Below are positions 1 through 9,700 of a stretch of DNA of 64,000 nt, piece after piece. Within the stretch, counting starts at the first letter, position 1. Every line of letters begins with the position of its first letter. The stretch lies in NCBI RefSeq assembly GCF_003063295.1, contig NZ_MUXF01000005.1, forward strand, positions 62,001 to 126,000, in the 5' to 3' direction. The translations under genes and the position numbers were made by a program. The notes under the pieces were generated by a model that saw only the letters and a list, made by a program, of their open reading frames with translations, ran no database searches and was not told where the DNA came from. This stretch comes from Arcobacter lacus (lineage in GTDB: Bacteria > Campylobacterota > Campylobacteria > Campylobacterales > Arcobacteraceae).

Positions 1-354
1 GTTGAAGATTCAAATCCTTTAGAGTTAGGAACGGCATTTATTTTTGCATTTTTATTTATTATTACTATGTTAATTACAAATTTTGTTGTAGATAGTTATG
101 GTTCAACTGGATTAAAATTTTTATCAATAATTATTGGATTTACAGATATTGACCCTTTCATTTTGTCTTTATTAACAGGAAAATATTCTATTGATTCATC
201 AGTTATTGCTTCAGCTATAATAATTGCTGCAGGAAGTAATAATATTTTAAAAGCCGTATATACAATTTGGTTTGGGAAAGATAAAACAATTTCTAGCTTT
301 GTTTGGCTCTCAATTTTAGGTATTTTGACAATTTTAGTAGGCTTTTTTATATAA
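1..354 (+). CDS. DUF4010 / MgtC-SapB family membrane protein, C-terminal part
   Basis: The reading frame is open from the first base, so the gene begins upstream of the window and only its last 117 residues are seen. They hold three to four hydrophobic helices and an NPLEL motif near the visible start, as in the DUF4010 membrane domain often fused to an MgtC/SapB domain. The family is an inner-membrane protein of unknown transport role. The assignment rests on the helix pattern and short motifs only. There is no neighbour on the same strand to suggest a partner, and the substrate is unknown. Confidence 0.6.
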   Translation, partial: VEDSNPLELGTAFIFAFLFIITMLITNFVVDSYGSTGLKFLSIIIGFTDIDPFILSLLTGKYSIDSSVIASAIIIAAGSNNILKAVYTIWFGKDKTISSFVWLSILGILTILVGFFI

Positions 355-462
355 TTCCTTACTAAAGTGTTACCATTTGATAAAATTTTTAAATTAAACT
401 TGAAAACTAATCAAAAATAAATGAAAAATAGATATAATCACTCATACAAAAATATTGATAAT

Positions 463-515
463 CGATGAGTATAAAACTTACAGCAGAAGTTTAACTAAAA
501 CACCTATACTCATCG
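463..515. repeat. Nested inverted repeat
   Basis: An 11-bp perfect inverted repeat (CGATGAGTATA at 463-473 and TATACTCATCG at 505-515) encloses a second 6-bp pair (AAACTT at 474-479 and AAGTTT at 487-492). It lies between the 3' ends of a plus-strand gene and a minus-strand gene, so it may be a bidirectional terminator or a structured element. There is no clear T run after either arm. Confidence 0.6.
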
Positions 516-526
516 CTTATTGATTA

Positions 527-1057
527 CTATTTAGATAATTCTTTTATATATTTTACATAATCTTCTTCATATTTATTTAATACTTCATCACTTAGTTTAT
601 ATTCTGTTCCATAAGTTATAAATGGTTTTTTATAATCCATTTTTATATAATTTGCTGTGCCAAAGAATGGAAAAAGATACTCTTCAACACTTTTTTTATC
701 TTTTCCTGTTTCACTAAATGCTTTTTCATCTCCTCCACAACTAACAGCAACAGCAAAAGCTTTATTTTCTAATTTATAATTAGCTCCATAAGCAAAATCA
801 TATTCAAGAACAAAATCAAACCACTCTTTTAAAAGTGCAGGCGAACTAAACCAATACATTGGAAATTGAAAAACAATAACATCATGATTCAACAATAACT
901 CTTGCTCTTTTTTTACATCTATTTTAAAGTTTGGATAGTTTGTATATAAATTGTTTATAGTTACATTTTCTAATTTACTAATTGCATTTATAAGTTTTTT
1001 ATTTACAACTGAATTCTCAATATTTGGGTGAACTAAATTTACCAATATTTTTTTCAT
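527..1057 (-). CDS. Flavodoxin-fold NAD(P)H oxidoreductase (quinone reductase type)
   Basis: The 176-residue product matches the Flavodoxin_2 family (MdaB/KefF-like NAD(P)H:quinone oxidoreductases), soluble FMN or FAD enzymes that reduce quinones by two electrons. Visible family marks are the N-terminal beta strand with KKILVNLVHPN, the FQFPMYWFSSPALLKEWFD segment at about residues 64-82 that shapes the flavin site, and the VSCGG turn. Length is usual for the family. It is transcribed divergently from an HxlR-type regulator, an arrangement typical of quinone or electrophile stress control. The physiological substrate cannot be told from sequence. Confidence 0.85.
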   Translation of the reverse strand: MKKILVNLVHPNIENSVVNKKLINAISKLENVTINNLYTNYPNFKIDVKKEQELLLNHDVIVFQFPMYWFSSPALLKEWFDFVLEYDFAYGANYKLENKAFAVAVSCGGDEKAFSETGKDKKSVEEYLFPFFGTANYIKMDYKKPFITYGTEYKLSDEVLNKYEEDYVKYIKELSK

Positions 1058-1115
1058 TTTAAAGCCTTTTTTTATAAATTTTGATAGGATTATATATAAA
1101 TATAAAATAAAATGT

Positions 1116-1127
1116 AAGTATGTACTT
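1116..1127. promoter_or_regulatory. Candidate HxlR operator
   Basis: AAGTATGTACTT is an AAGTA/TACTT inverted repeat with a two-base centre, in the space between the divergent oxidoreductase and HxlR genes. The octamer ATGTACTT in it recurs at 22582-22589, upstream of the second HxlR gene of the window. Binding is inferred, not shown. Confidence 0.35.
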
Positions 1128-1160
1128 TTGTGTAATATACTATCAATTAGGAAAGTATCT

Positions 1161-1508
1161 ATGAAAAAAAATGAAGAAAATAATATTACAGAAACGCCAT
1201 TTGGTTATACTTTATCTTTAATCTCTGGAAAATGGAAAATGATAATTTTATACTTATTATCAGAGTATGAAGTTATAAGATACAATGAACTACAAAGAAA
1301 AATAGGAAGCATCACTTATAAGATGTTAAGCTCCCAATTAAAAGAATTAGAAGCAGATAAATTAATCACAAGAAAAGAGTATCCAATGATTCCTCCAAAA
1401 GTTGAATATAGTTTAACACAAAGAGGAAAATCTCTTATTCCTATTTTAGATGCGATGTGTTATTGGGGTTCAAAGGAAAGACCTGAATTAAATCTTTGTG
1501 TAAAGTAG
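1161..1508 (+). CDS. HxlR family transcriptional regulator
   Basis: A 115-residue winged-helix regulator of the HxlR family. The pattern SGKWKMIILYLL followed by RYNELQRKIG and [15 protein letters not shown] is diagnostic. The ATG at 1161 is preferred over an upstream TTG at 1128 because GGAAAG lies just in front of it and the family starts here. HxlR proteins often sense electrophiles or oxidants through a cysteine a dozen residues before the GKW motif; here that position is a threonine, so this copy must sense differently, if it senses a thiol-reactive signal at all. It is divergent from the flavodoxin-fold oxidoreductase, its likely target. Confidence 0.88.
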   Translation: MKKNEENNITETPFGYTLSLISGKWKMIILYLLSEYEVIRYNELQRKIGSITYKMLSSQLKELEADKLITRKEYPMIPPKVEYSLTQRGKSLIPILDAMCYWGSKERPELNLCVK

Positions 1509-1514
1509 GATATT

Positions 1515-2342
1515 TTATAATTCCAAATTCTTTAAATAGTCACTAATTTTTGGAATATAATCTTTTCTACAAACTAAACAAGTAGGTATGTAAGCCTCTT
1601 TTTTAGGTAAAACAGTGATTTTTATATCTTTATCATAACCCATCTTTTTTACAATACTTGTAGGAAGTAAACTTTTTCCCATTCCTACTTTTATACAAGA
1701 AAGAATTGTTTCTAAACTTCCAAAAGATAGAGATTTTTCTACATAAATATTTTTTTGTTTGTAATAATCTTTCAAGAATTCATCATAAATACAGCCTTCT
1801 TTAAAAGTTAAAGTTACATTTGGAGTATTATCTCCTTGTGGTTCAAGTATCGCTATTTCTTCTTCATATTTTTTTAAAACCATTAAAGAATCATTTTTTG
1901 GTTCACCACTAATAAATGCAATATCAACTTTATAATCTAAAATAAGTTGAGTAACACTTTTTGTAGTTCCTGTAAAAAGTTCAAGTTGCATTTGAGGAAA
2001 ATCTTCATGAAGTTTTAATAAAAAAGGAGAGATTCTTACAACAGCATTACAATCAGTTGAACCAATTTTCAAAGAATTTATCTCATTTTCATTCGTAAGA
2101 CTTGAAATACAATTTTCCATTTTATGTATTAGTTCTATTGCTTGAGGATAAAACTTTTCACCTGATTTTGTGAGAATCACACCTTTTGGAACTCTATGAA
2201 AAAGTTCTAAGTTTAAAATCTTTTCTAATTGTTTTACTCTTGAAGTTACATTTGATTGAGTACATTTTAATTCATTTGATGCAAGAGAAATACTTTTATT
2301 ATTTGCAACACTTACAAAAACTTTTAATAAATTCAAATCCAT
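1515..2342 (-). CDS. LysR family transcriptional regulator
   Basis: A 275-residue LysR-type regulator with an N-terminal helix-turn-helix (residues 1-60; LLKVFVSVANNKSISLASNELKC...) and a substrate-binding effector domain (about 80-275). The internal ATG at 2342 is chosen over an ATG nine codons upstream because AAGGA sits at good distance before it and LysR proteins normally begin MDLNLL. It is divergent from the MFS transporter at 2440, so it very likely controls that gene and itself. The inducer is unknown. Confidence 0.88.
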   Translation of the reverse strand: MDLNLLKVFVSVANNKSISLASNELKCTQSNVTSRVKQLEKILNLELFHRVPKGVILTKSGEKFYPQAIELIHKMENCISSLTNENEINSLKIGSTDCNAVVRISPFLLKLHEDFPQMQLELFTGTTKSVTQLILDYKVDIAFISGEPKNDSLMVLKKYEEEIAILEPQGDNTPNVTLTFKEGCIYDEFLKDYYKQKNIYVEKSLSFGSLETILSCIKVGMGKSLLPTSIVKKMGYDKDIKITVLPKKEAYIPTCLVCRKDYIPKISDYLKNLEL

Positions 2343-2379
2343 ATCATTTTTCCTTATATCACCTATCATTATTGATTAT

Positions 2380-2409
2380 TTGACACTAGATTACTATTCG
2401 TGATATTAT
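2380..2409 (+). promoter_or_regulatory. Sigma-70 promoter of the MFS gene
   Basis: A perfect -35 hexamer TTGACA (2380-2385) is followed after 18 bases by TATTAT (2404-2409), about 30 bases before the MFS start codon. A full -35 box is uncommon in Campylobacterota, whose promoters usually rely on the -10 region. It overlaps the space shared with the LysR gene. Confidence 0.6.
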
Positions 2410-2439
2410 AACAAAATTTGAGAGAGATAGGATTTTAAG

Positions 2440-3618
2440 ATGAGTAGATTGTTTGATAGGAACGATAATCTAGCAATTTTAATTGCAGGGATTTTTTCAA
2501 TTATTATAGGAATTGGAGTAGCAAGATTTGCTTTTACAGGTCTTATTCCTCCAATGCTTGAAGATCATTTAAGTATTAAATTTGTAGGTATTTTGGCTTC
2601 ATTAAATTTTGCAGGATATTTAACAGGTTCGATTTTATCTGTATTTTTAAAAGATATAAATCAAAAAGTACTTTTTTATAGAATGGGAATAGTTTTAGCA
2701 ATAGCAACTACTTTTGTTTTAGGTTTTAGCACAAATGATACTTTTTGGATGATTTCAAGAGTTTTAGGTGGATTTGCAGGAGCAATGGCTTTAGTAGTTG
2801 GTTCAGCTATTGTTATGACAAAACTCAAAATGGAAAGTAAAACGAAAGCTATGGGAATTCATTTTAGTGGTATAGGATTTTCTATTTTAACAACAGATTT
2901 AATAGCAAGATATGTTTTGAGTTTGGGATATACTTGGCAAGATTCTTGGATAGTTTTATCAATATTTGCAATAGTTTTAGCAAGTTACGCAATGTATATT
3001 TTATCTTTTGATAAAGAAGTTAAACAAAATGTTGTAAAACATAAATTTGATTTTTCTATTTTTACTTTTTTTGTGATTTTATTGATTATGGCTTATTTTA
3101 CAGAAGGTGTAGGATTTGTAGTTCAAGCAACATTTTTACCTGATATTGTAAATACTCTTCCTGGACTTGAAGGTTATGGAAGTTTAACTTGGACTTTAGT
3201 TGGTCTTGCTGGAATACCATCTTGTATAATTTGGATGAGATTAGCTCATAATTACGGAAGTATAAATATGATTATTATAGCTTTACTTCTTCAAGCAATT
3301 GGTATTTTAATTCCGGCATTTACAAGTAATATTTATTTAAATTTATTAAGTGGGGTTTTGTATGGTGGTACTTTTATAGGTTTAGTGGCGCTTTTTATGA
3401 ATTTAGGTGGACAATTATCTCATGGAAATCCAGTGATTTTAATGGGTGCTTTAACTACTTCTTATGGTGTAGGACAAGTTATTGCTCCTTTATATAGTGT
3501 ATATTTAATTGAAAAGTTTGGCAATTATGATTATGCTTTATATCTTACTGCTCTTATTGTTTTGGGTGGAATATTGTTATTATTTATTGCAAAAAAGTTC
3601 GAAAAAGAGAGAATTTAA
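2440..3618 (+). CDS. YbfB/YjiJ family MFS transporter
   Basis: A 392-residue inner-membrane protein with about 12 predicted helices. The first helix ends with GIGVARFAFTGLIPPM, the hallmark of the YbfB/YjiJ (UPF0226) branch of the major facilitator superfamily. Length fits the family. The substrate of this branch is not established. The gene stands alone downstream of a strong-looking promoter and opposite a LysR regulator, which suggests ligand-induced efflux of a small molecule (inference). Confidence 0.85.
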   Translation: MSRLFDRNDNLAILIAGIFSIIIGIGVARFAFTGLIPPMLEDHLSIKFVGILASLNFAGYLTGSILSVFLKDINQKVLFYRMGIVLAIATTFVLGFSTNDTFWMISRVLGGFAGAMALVVGSAIVMTKLKMESKTKAMGIHFSGIGFSILTTDLIARYVLSLGYTWQDSWIVLSIFAIVLASYAMYILSFDKEVKQNVVKHKFDFSIFTFFVILLIMAYFTEGVGFVVQATFLPDIVNTLPGLEGYGSLTWTLVGLAGIPSCIIWMRLAHNYGSINMIIIALLLQAIGILIPAFTSNIYLNLLSGVLYGGTFIGLVALFMNLGGQLSHGNPVILMGALTTSYGVGQVIAPLYSVYLIEKFGNYDYALYLTALIVLGGILLLFIAKKFEKERI

Positions 3619-3624
3619 TGTAAA

Positions 3625-3644
3625 TATCACCCTAATGGGTGATA
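3625..3644. terminator. Hairpin after the MFS gene
   Basis: TATCACCC and GGGTGATA form a perfect 8-bp stem with a TAAT loop, seven bases after the MFS stop codon. No T run follows on the plus strand, but A-rich sequence lies beyond it, so it may stop transcription weakly or act on the downstream leader. Confidence 0.5.
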
Positions 3645-3665
3645 GACAAAGCAAAAAAAATAAAA

Positions 3666-3671
3666 TATAAT
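3666..3671 (+). promoter_or_regulatory. -10 box of the adhesin gene
   Basis: TATAAT lies 30 bases before the ATG of the giant adhesin, after an A-rich tract; AGGAG at 3691-3695 is its ribosome binding site. No -35 box is evident, as is common for this phylum. Confidence 0.5.
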
Positions 3672-3700
3672 CTTACTAATAAATTAACAAAGGAGAGCTT

Positions 3701-6700
3701 ATGTCTCAAGTAGGAATAGTTAAAACTTTAGAAGGAGGAGTATTTTATGCAAAGGATTCTTCTGGAAATATTAGAGAACTAAGTATTGGAGATATAATAT
3801 CTGAAAATGAAATCGTATTTGGCGATAGCTCAAATTCTCCATCTGCAAAAGCAGAAGTGGAATTATCAGAAAATGATGTAATAGTTTTAAACCAAGCACA
3901 ACAACAATTGATAGACGCTTCTTTAAATGAAGTAACTTTTGGAAATGAAGAAGTAACTTTTGCAAAAAATGATGTACAGAATGCATGGAATAACACAGCA
4001 GATGATGTAAGTGATGATATGGAAACAGCTGCAGGTGATCCAACACAACAAGAGACACAAGCTGGACAAGAAGAACCAACAGAAGAAGGAAGAGTTTCTG
4101 CTAGATTTAGCTCTAGAGATGGAGATTCTACAAACGTTGTAAGTGATTTAAGAGATGCTTCTTGGACAGAAGAACAAACTACTATTATTCCTGATTTAGA
4201 AAATAAATTAATAGAACAACCATTACCAGTTGCTTTTACAATTATTGATGGAGATAATATAGTATGGGAAGGAAATACTGCAACTTATACTGTAAAAGTT
4301 GTAGATGCTGCTGGAAATCCAATTATTGTTAATCAAGATACAATAGTATATGTTAGATATACAAATATAGAAACAGATGACAATGATACACAATACACAC
4401 ATAACACAACAATAGCTGTTGTTGTTAAAGCAGGAACTAGTGAATCTACATTTACTGTAGAAACGAAAGATGATTATCTAGCAGATAATGGTGAAAGATT
4501 TAATCTAGAAATCACAGGTAATAATTCTACAGAATTTGATATGAGAACAGGAAATCAAACTGGTGGACAAACAAATGTTGATACTGCAATATTAGATAAT
4601 TCAAATCCAACAACTCCAGGAGGAGAAGATAATGGTTTTGGAGCAGAAGATACAGTTTTTGCAATAATAGAAGGAACAGCAACAGTAAATGAAGGTGATT
4701 CAGCTCAATATGTTGTAAAATTAGTAGATAAAGATGGAAATCCTGTAACTGTAACAAAAGATACAGAGGTAACTATAAAATATACAAATAAAACAACTCA
4801 AGATGGTGATACAGAATATAATAACAACGATACAATAAAAATTACTATTAAAGCTGGTGAAAATTCATCAGATAAATTTGATGTTGATACAATTGATGAT
4901 TATTTAGCAGATAATGGAGAAAAATTTAATTTAGAAATTACAAATGTTGATGATCAAGGACAATTTGAGAAAGTAAATATTGGTGATATAAATGGCGATA
5001 AAACAAATGTTGATACTACAATCTTAGATAATACAACTGATAAACCAAATGAAAATAGTACAGTAGAAAGTAATCAAGAAAATGTAATTTTAAAAATAGT
5101 AGCAGTTGGAGAAGATGGAAATCCAATAATTAAAGATGGTAAATATACATTTGAAAATAATGTAGCTGAAGGTTCAAATGCAAAATATATGGTATTAGCA
5201 TTTAAACCAGGTACAACAGAATTTAAAACAACAGATGTAGTTGATACTCAAGGTGGAACAGTTACTATAAAAACAACTGATGATACAGCAAAAACAACTG
5301 GAACAAAAGATAATGCAGAACTTGATTATGTATCTGAAACTTCAAAAATTGTAACTGTTGGAGAAGTATTTGAGATAAAAACTTTAGATGATTATTTATC
5401 AGATGATGGAGAAAAATATAAAGTATCAATAAATGATAAAACTTATGAACATCCAGCATCAGGTGCAATTTATGAAAATGTGGTTACAAATACTGATCCA
5501 GTAACAACAACAATAAAAGATAACACAACACCAAATACAGAAACAAATGTAGAAGATGTAAAAATAGTACTTGTAGCTGTATCATCTGCTACAACTACAA
5601 TTGCTGATATTACAGATACAACAACTGGAAAATTAATAATTGATAATACAAATGAAACGCCAGAAGGTGGAAAATTATATTATATTGCAGTTGCAGTTGA
5701 TAAAGATGGAAAACCTTTAGCTACTCAAGGTGGAGATGTTACAATAAATTATGGAACTACATCAACTACTTCAGATAAAGATGCAACAGCTGACATAGAT
5801 TATGATACTACAAAATTAACTACAAAAGTAGGAGAGGTATTTGAAGTAAAAACAAAAGATGATTATTATGCTGAAGGAGATGAAAACTTTACTGTAAAAA
5901 TTACAGATTTAGAGAATTCACCATATGAAACACCATCTATTGATACAACAAAAGATACTGTAACTTCAACGATAAAAGATAATGCACCAACAATAAATGG
6001 AACAGTTGTTTCAGGTGGTGAAGATACAGATGGAAATACTTATGGAGCAGAAGATACAGTATATGCAATCATTACTGGAGAAACAACAGTAAATGAAGGA
6101 GGAGAAGTTACATATACAGTTAAACTAGTTGATAAAGATGGTAATACTGTAATTCCAACAAAAGAAACGACAGTTACTGTAACTTATACAAATATTGGAA
6201 CAACATCAACAGATGATACAAATAAAACGAATAATCAAGAAATAGCTGTAAAAATAGATGCTTCAGGGAAAGGAACATTTACTGTAGAAACAAAAGATGA
6301 TTATTATGCAGAAGCTGATGAAAACTATAATGTAAAAATTACAAATGTACAAAATACGGGTGAATTTGAAAATGTAAAATTTGATAGTTATCCAAATACT
6401 ATTCCAAATAGTCCATCAAATAATGTTACTACAACGATTAAAGATAATCCATCAAAAGTTGAACAACCAGATACTGGAACAGGAAATGATGATCCAATAA
6501 ATGGAAGTTATGGAAAAGAAGATACCGTATATGTAAAAATTGAAGGTAATCCAACTGTAGTTGAAGGTGGAAAATTATCACATACTGTAACACTTGTAGA
6601 TAAAGATGGAAAAGCTGTAACTATTCCAGCTGGAGAAAGTGTAACAGTAACATTAACTTATACTATTAAACAAGATGGTGGTAGTTCAGATGATTATGTT

Positions 6701-9700
6701 ACAAAAGAAGAGACAATTATTATAAAAGGTGGAACATCTTCAACAACTTTTGAAAATATTACAAAAGTAGATTTTGTGACTGAAGGTAAAGAGATTTATG
6801 AAATCACAATATCAAAAGTTGAACAAAGTGGTGCTTTTGAAAATGTTGCTATTGATTCTACAGCAAATAAAGTAACAGATACAATCCTTGATGGTATTAC
6901 ATTAACAAATCCTCAAAATGCTTATGTTGATGAAGATAACTTCTATACAAATAAAAATGATGGAACAAATTCAACAACTAAAAATAGTAATATAAATGAT
7001 ACAAAAAGTTTAGGATTTACAATTCCAGCAAATTATGAAACAGAAGTTGGAACTTTTAGTGTTAATTTTGTGAGTGCACCAACAGTTACAGTTGATGGAA
7101 ATAATTATCCATTGACTTCAAATGGAGTAGCAATTACATATACAGTTAATGGAAATACAATTACTGCAAACGCAGGAAGTACAAAAGTTTTTGATATTGT
7201 TTTAAGCAAAGACGGAACATACACATATAAACAATATGCAAATATTGACCATCCAAACAGTGGAAATGCAAATACAGATTATGAAAATGTTAATACAAAT
7301 GATAATATAAATTTAAATTTTGAATTTAATATTACTACAACACCTAAAAATGGAGAACCTTCTACAACAAGTCCTACTCAAGGCTTTACAGTTACAGTAA
7401 ATGACTCTACTCCAGATGCAGGAACAAGAACAGAAACAGTAAATGAAGATGGAACTTTAACTATTGTTTTAAGTGATGAATCATTTAAAAATGGATCTAT
7501 TGAAATAGATAATGGAAAAGATGGATATCAAACTATTGCTAAAAATGGAACAGTTAATATTTATGATGGTGATGAAATTATTGGAACACTTACAAATAAA
7601 GGAAATGGGACTTTAACTTTTAAACCAAATGCAGATTATAGTAAATATGAAGCTGATAATGGTTATTTACCAAATTTTAAATATAAAGTTAGTGATACTG
7701 ATGGAGATTATGCGCAAGGACAAATCAATATTCATGTTAAACCAGTAGCTGATGGTACAACTATTAAAGTAGAAAATGTAACAACTCATGAAGATAATAA
7801 AAATACTCAAGAAGGGCAAAATTCTGTATCTTTAGGATTAGTACAACCAACTATTAAGGATAATACAGATAAAAATGACACTGCAAAAGGTGACCATGGT
7901 GAAAGAGTTGATTATATTACACTTAAATTTACAAATGGAACTTCTGTAAAAGGTGCCGTTTTAGAAAAAGCTGATGGTACTGATATTGCTACAATTTCTA
8001 ATAATAATCAAACTGTTAAAATAGTTATTGTTAAAGATGATGGAACAGGAAAAATGATAGTAGACACAGATTTCCATCATTCAAATATTACTTTGGGACA
8101 ATCTGGAGTAGTTTATCTTACAAAAGAGGAATATGAAGGATTAAAAATCCAACATGCTGAAGATAATGATACAGATATAGTAATTAATATCTCAACAAGA
8201 AGTTATGAAGTTAATGATAGTGGAGAACCTTTATCTGGTGTAAATTCAAAATCAAATAATTCAAATATGACTGTAGTTATTAAACCAGTAACTGATGATA
8301 TTAGTTTAAAATGGAATGATGAGAGTGCAGGAACAATATCTGATAGTGGAAAAACTTACACATTTAATGATATAGATGAAGGAAATCCTACTATTGATTT
8401 AAAAGCACTTCTTACAAAAACAAGTGGAACAGAACTAAATGATGAAACGGCTGGAAACAAAGCTGATTTAGATGGAAGTGAAAAAAGAACATATACAATT
8501 TCTGGTATTCCAGAAGGTACAGTTGTAACTTTAGGTGGACAAACTGCTGTTGCAAATGATAAAGGTATTGCAACTATAGTATTTAATGATACAAATAATA
8601 AAAATGCAGATCCAGATTTCTCTATGAAATTCCCTGAAAATTACTCTGGAACAGTCGAAGGAAAGATTACTTTAAGTGTTTATGATAATGGTGTAGAATC
8701 TGGACAAAGAGATACAACAGATTATGGAAATGGTGCAAATGGCATTAAAACTGCTGAAGTTGATTTTAAAGTAAATGTGTATCCTGTTGCAAATGAAGCT
8801 ACACTTAAAGTTAGTCAAGCTGTAGGTTATGAAGATGCTGGAAGAAGTCAAGGAAATATTTCAAATGGAAGTGATGCTTCAAAAGTTGATCAACCAGAAA
8901 AAGGAATTTCACTTGATATAAAAGTTAGTTCTACTGATACAGATGGAAGTGAAACAATTACTATCAATATAAACAAAATACCAAGTGGTGGATATATCTA
9001 CTATAAAGGTGGATTGTATGATGAAAATGGTTTTGTAAGTGGTACTAAAACTGATGCTATAAGTATTACAAAAACAGGAAGTACTTGGTCAATAACTGTT
9101 CCTGAATACAACAATGAAAGTCCAAAATTTATTCCTCCTCATAATAGTGATGAAGAATATAATTTAGAAGTTACAGCACAAACAGTAGATACTGCTATTA
9201 TTGATGGTCAAGAAGTTGTTGAAACTTCAACTATTTCATCTCCTAAAATTATAGAAGTTATTGTAAAAGGTGTAGCAGATATTCCTGTTGGAACAGAATT
9301 AAACAATGATGGAAATGAAAATGCTTATACTGTTGGTGAAAATGATTTAGATAGTAGTGGAAATAAATTTGATTTAAAAGTTATTTATAAAGATGCTTCT
9401 AAATTAGATTCTTATGATAATGATGGTTCTGAAGAACTTTCAATTGTAATAAAAGGTCTACCAGATGGATTTAGCGTAGAGGGAGCACTACCTACAGGTG
9501 ATGGAGAATGGGCATTTAATGCAAAAGATTTAGATAAAATCAAAATTACAACACCTTCAAATTTTAGTGGTGAAGCTTCATTTACGTTAACTTATGTGAC
9601 AACAGAAAGAGAAGGAAACAGTAAAGTTCATTATACTCAAGATGTAAATATCTACATAAATCCAGAAATTGATTCAACACTTAATGGTCAATCAGTTGGA

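Noticed and set aside
2440-3618. The MFS transporter as exporter of the neighbouring adhesin
   Set aside because: MFS proteins do not export giant type I substrates; the gene has its own promoter and a hairpin separates it from the adhesin gene.
3745-5468. Several Leu/His-rich minus-strand frames under the adhesin gene
   Set aside because: They are antisense by-products of the Thr/Asp/Asn-rich repeats of the adhesin and have unnatural composition and no start signals.
4200-6900. Repeated DNA segments that could be taken for a CRISPR array or tandem satellite
   Set aside because: The repeats are coding, diverged and 120-165 codons long; there are no short identical repeats with unique spacers.
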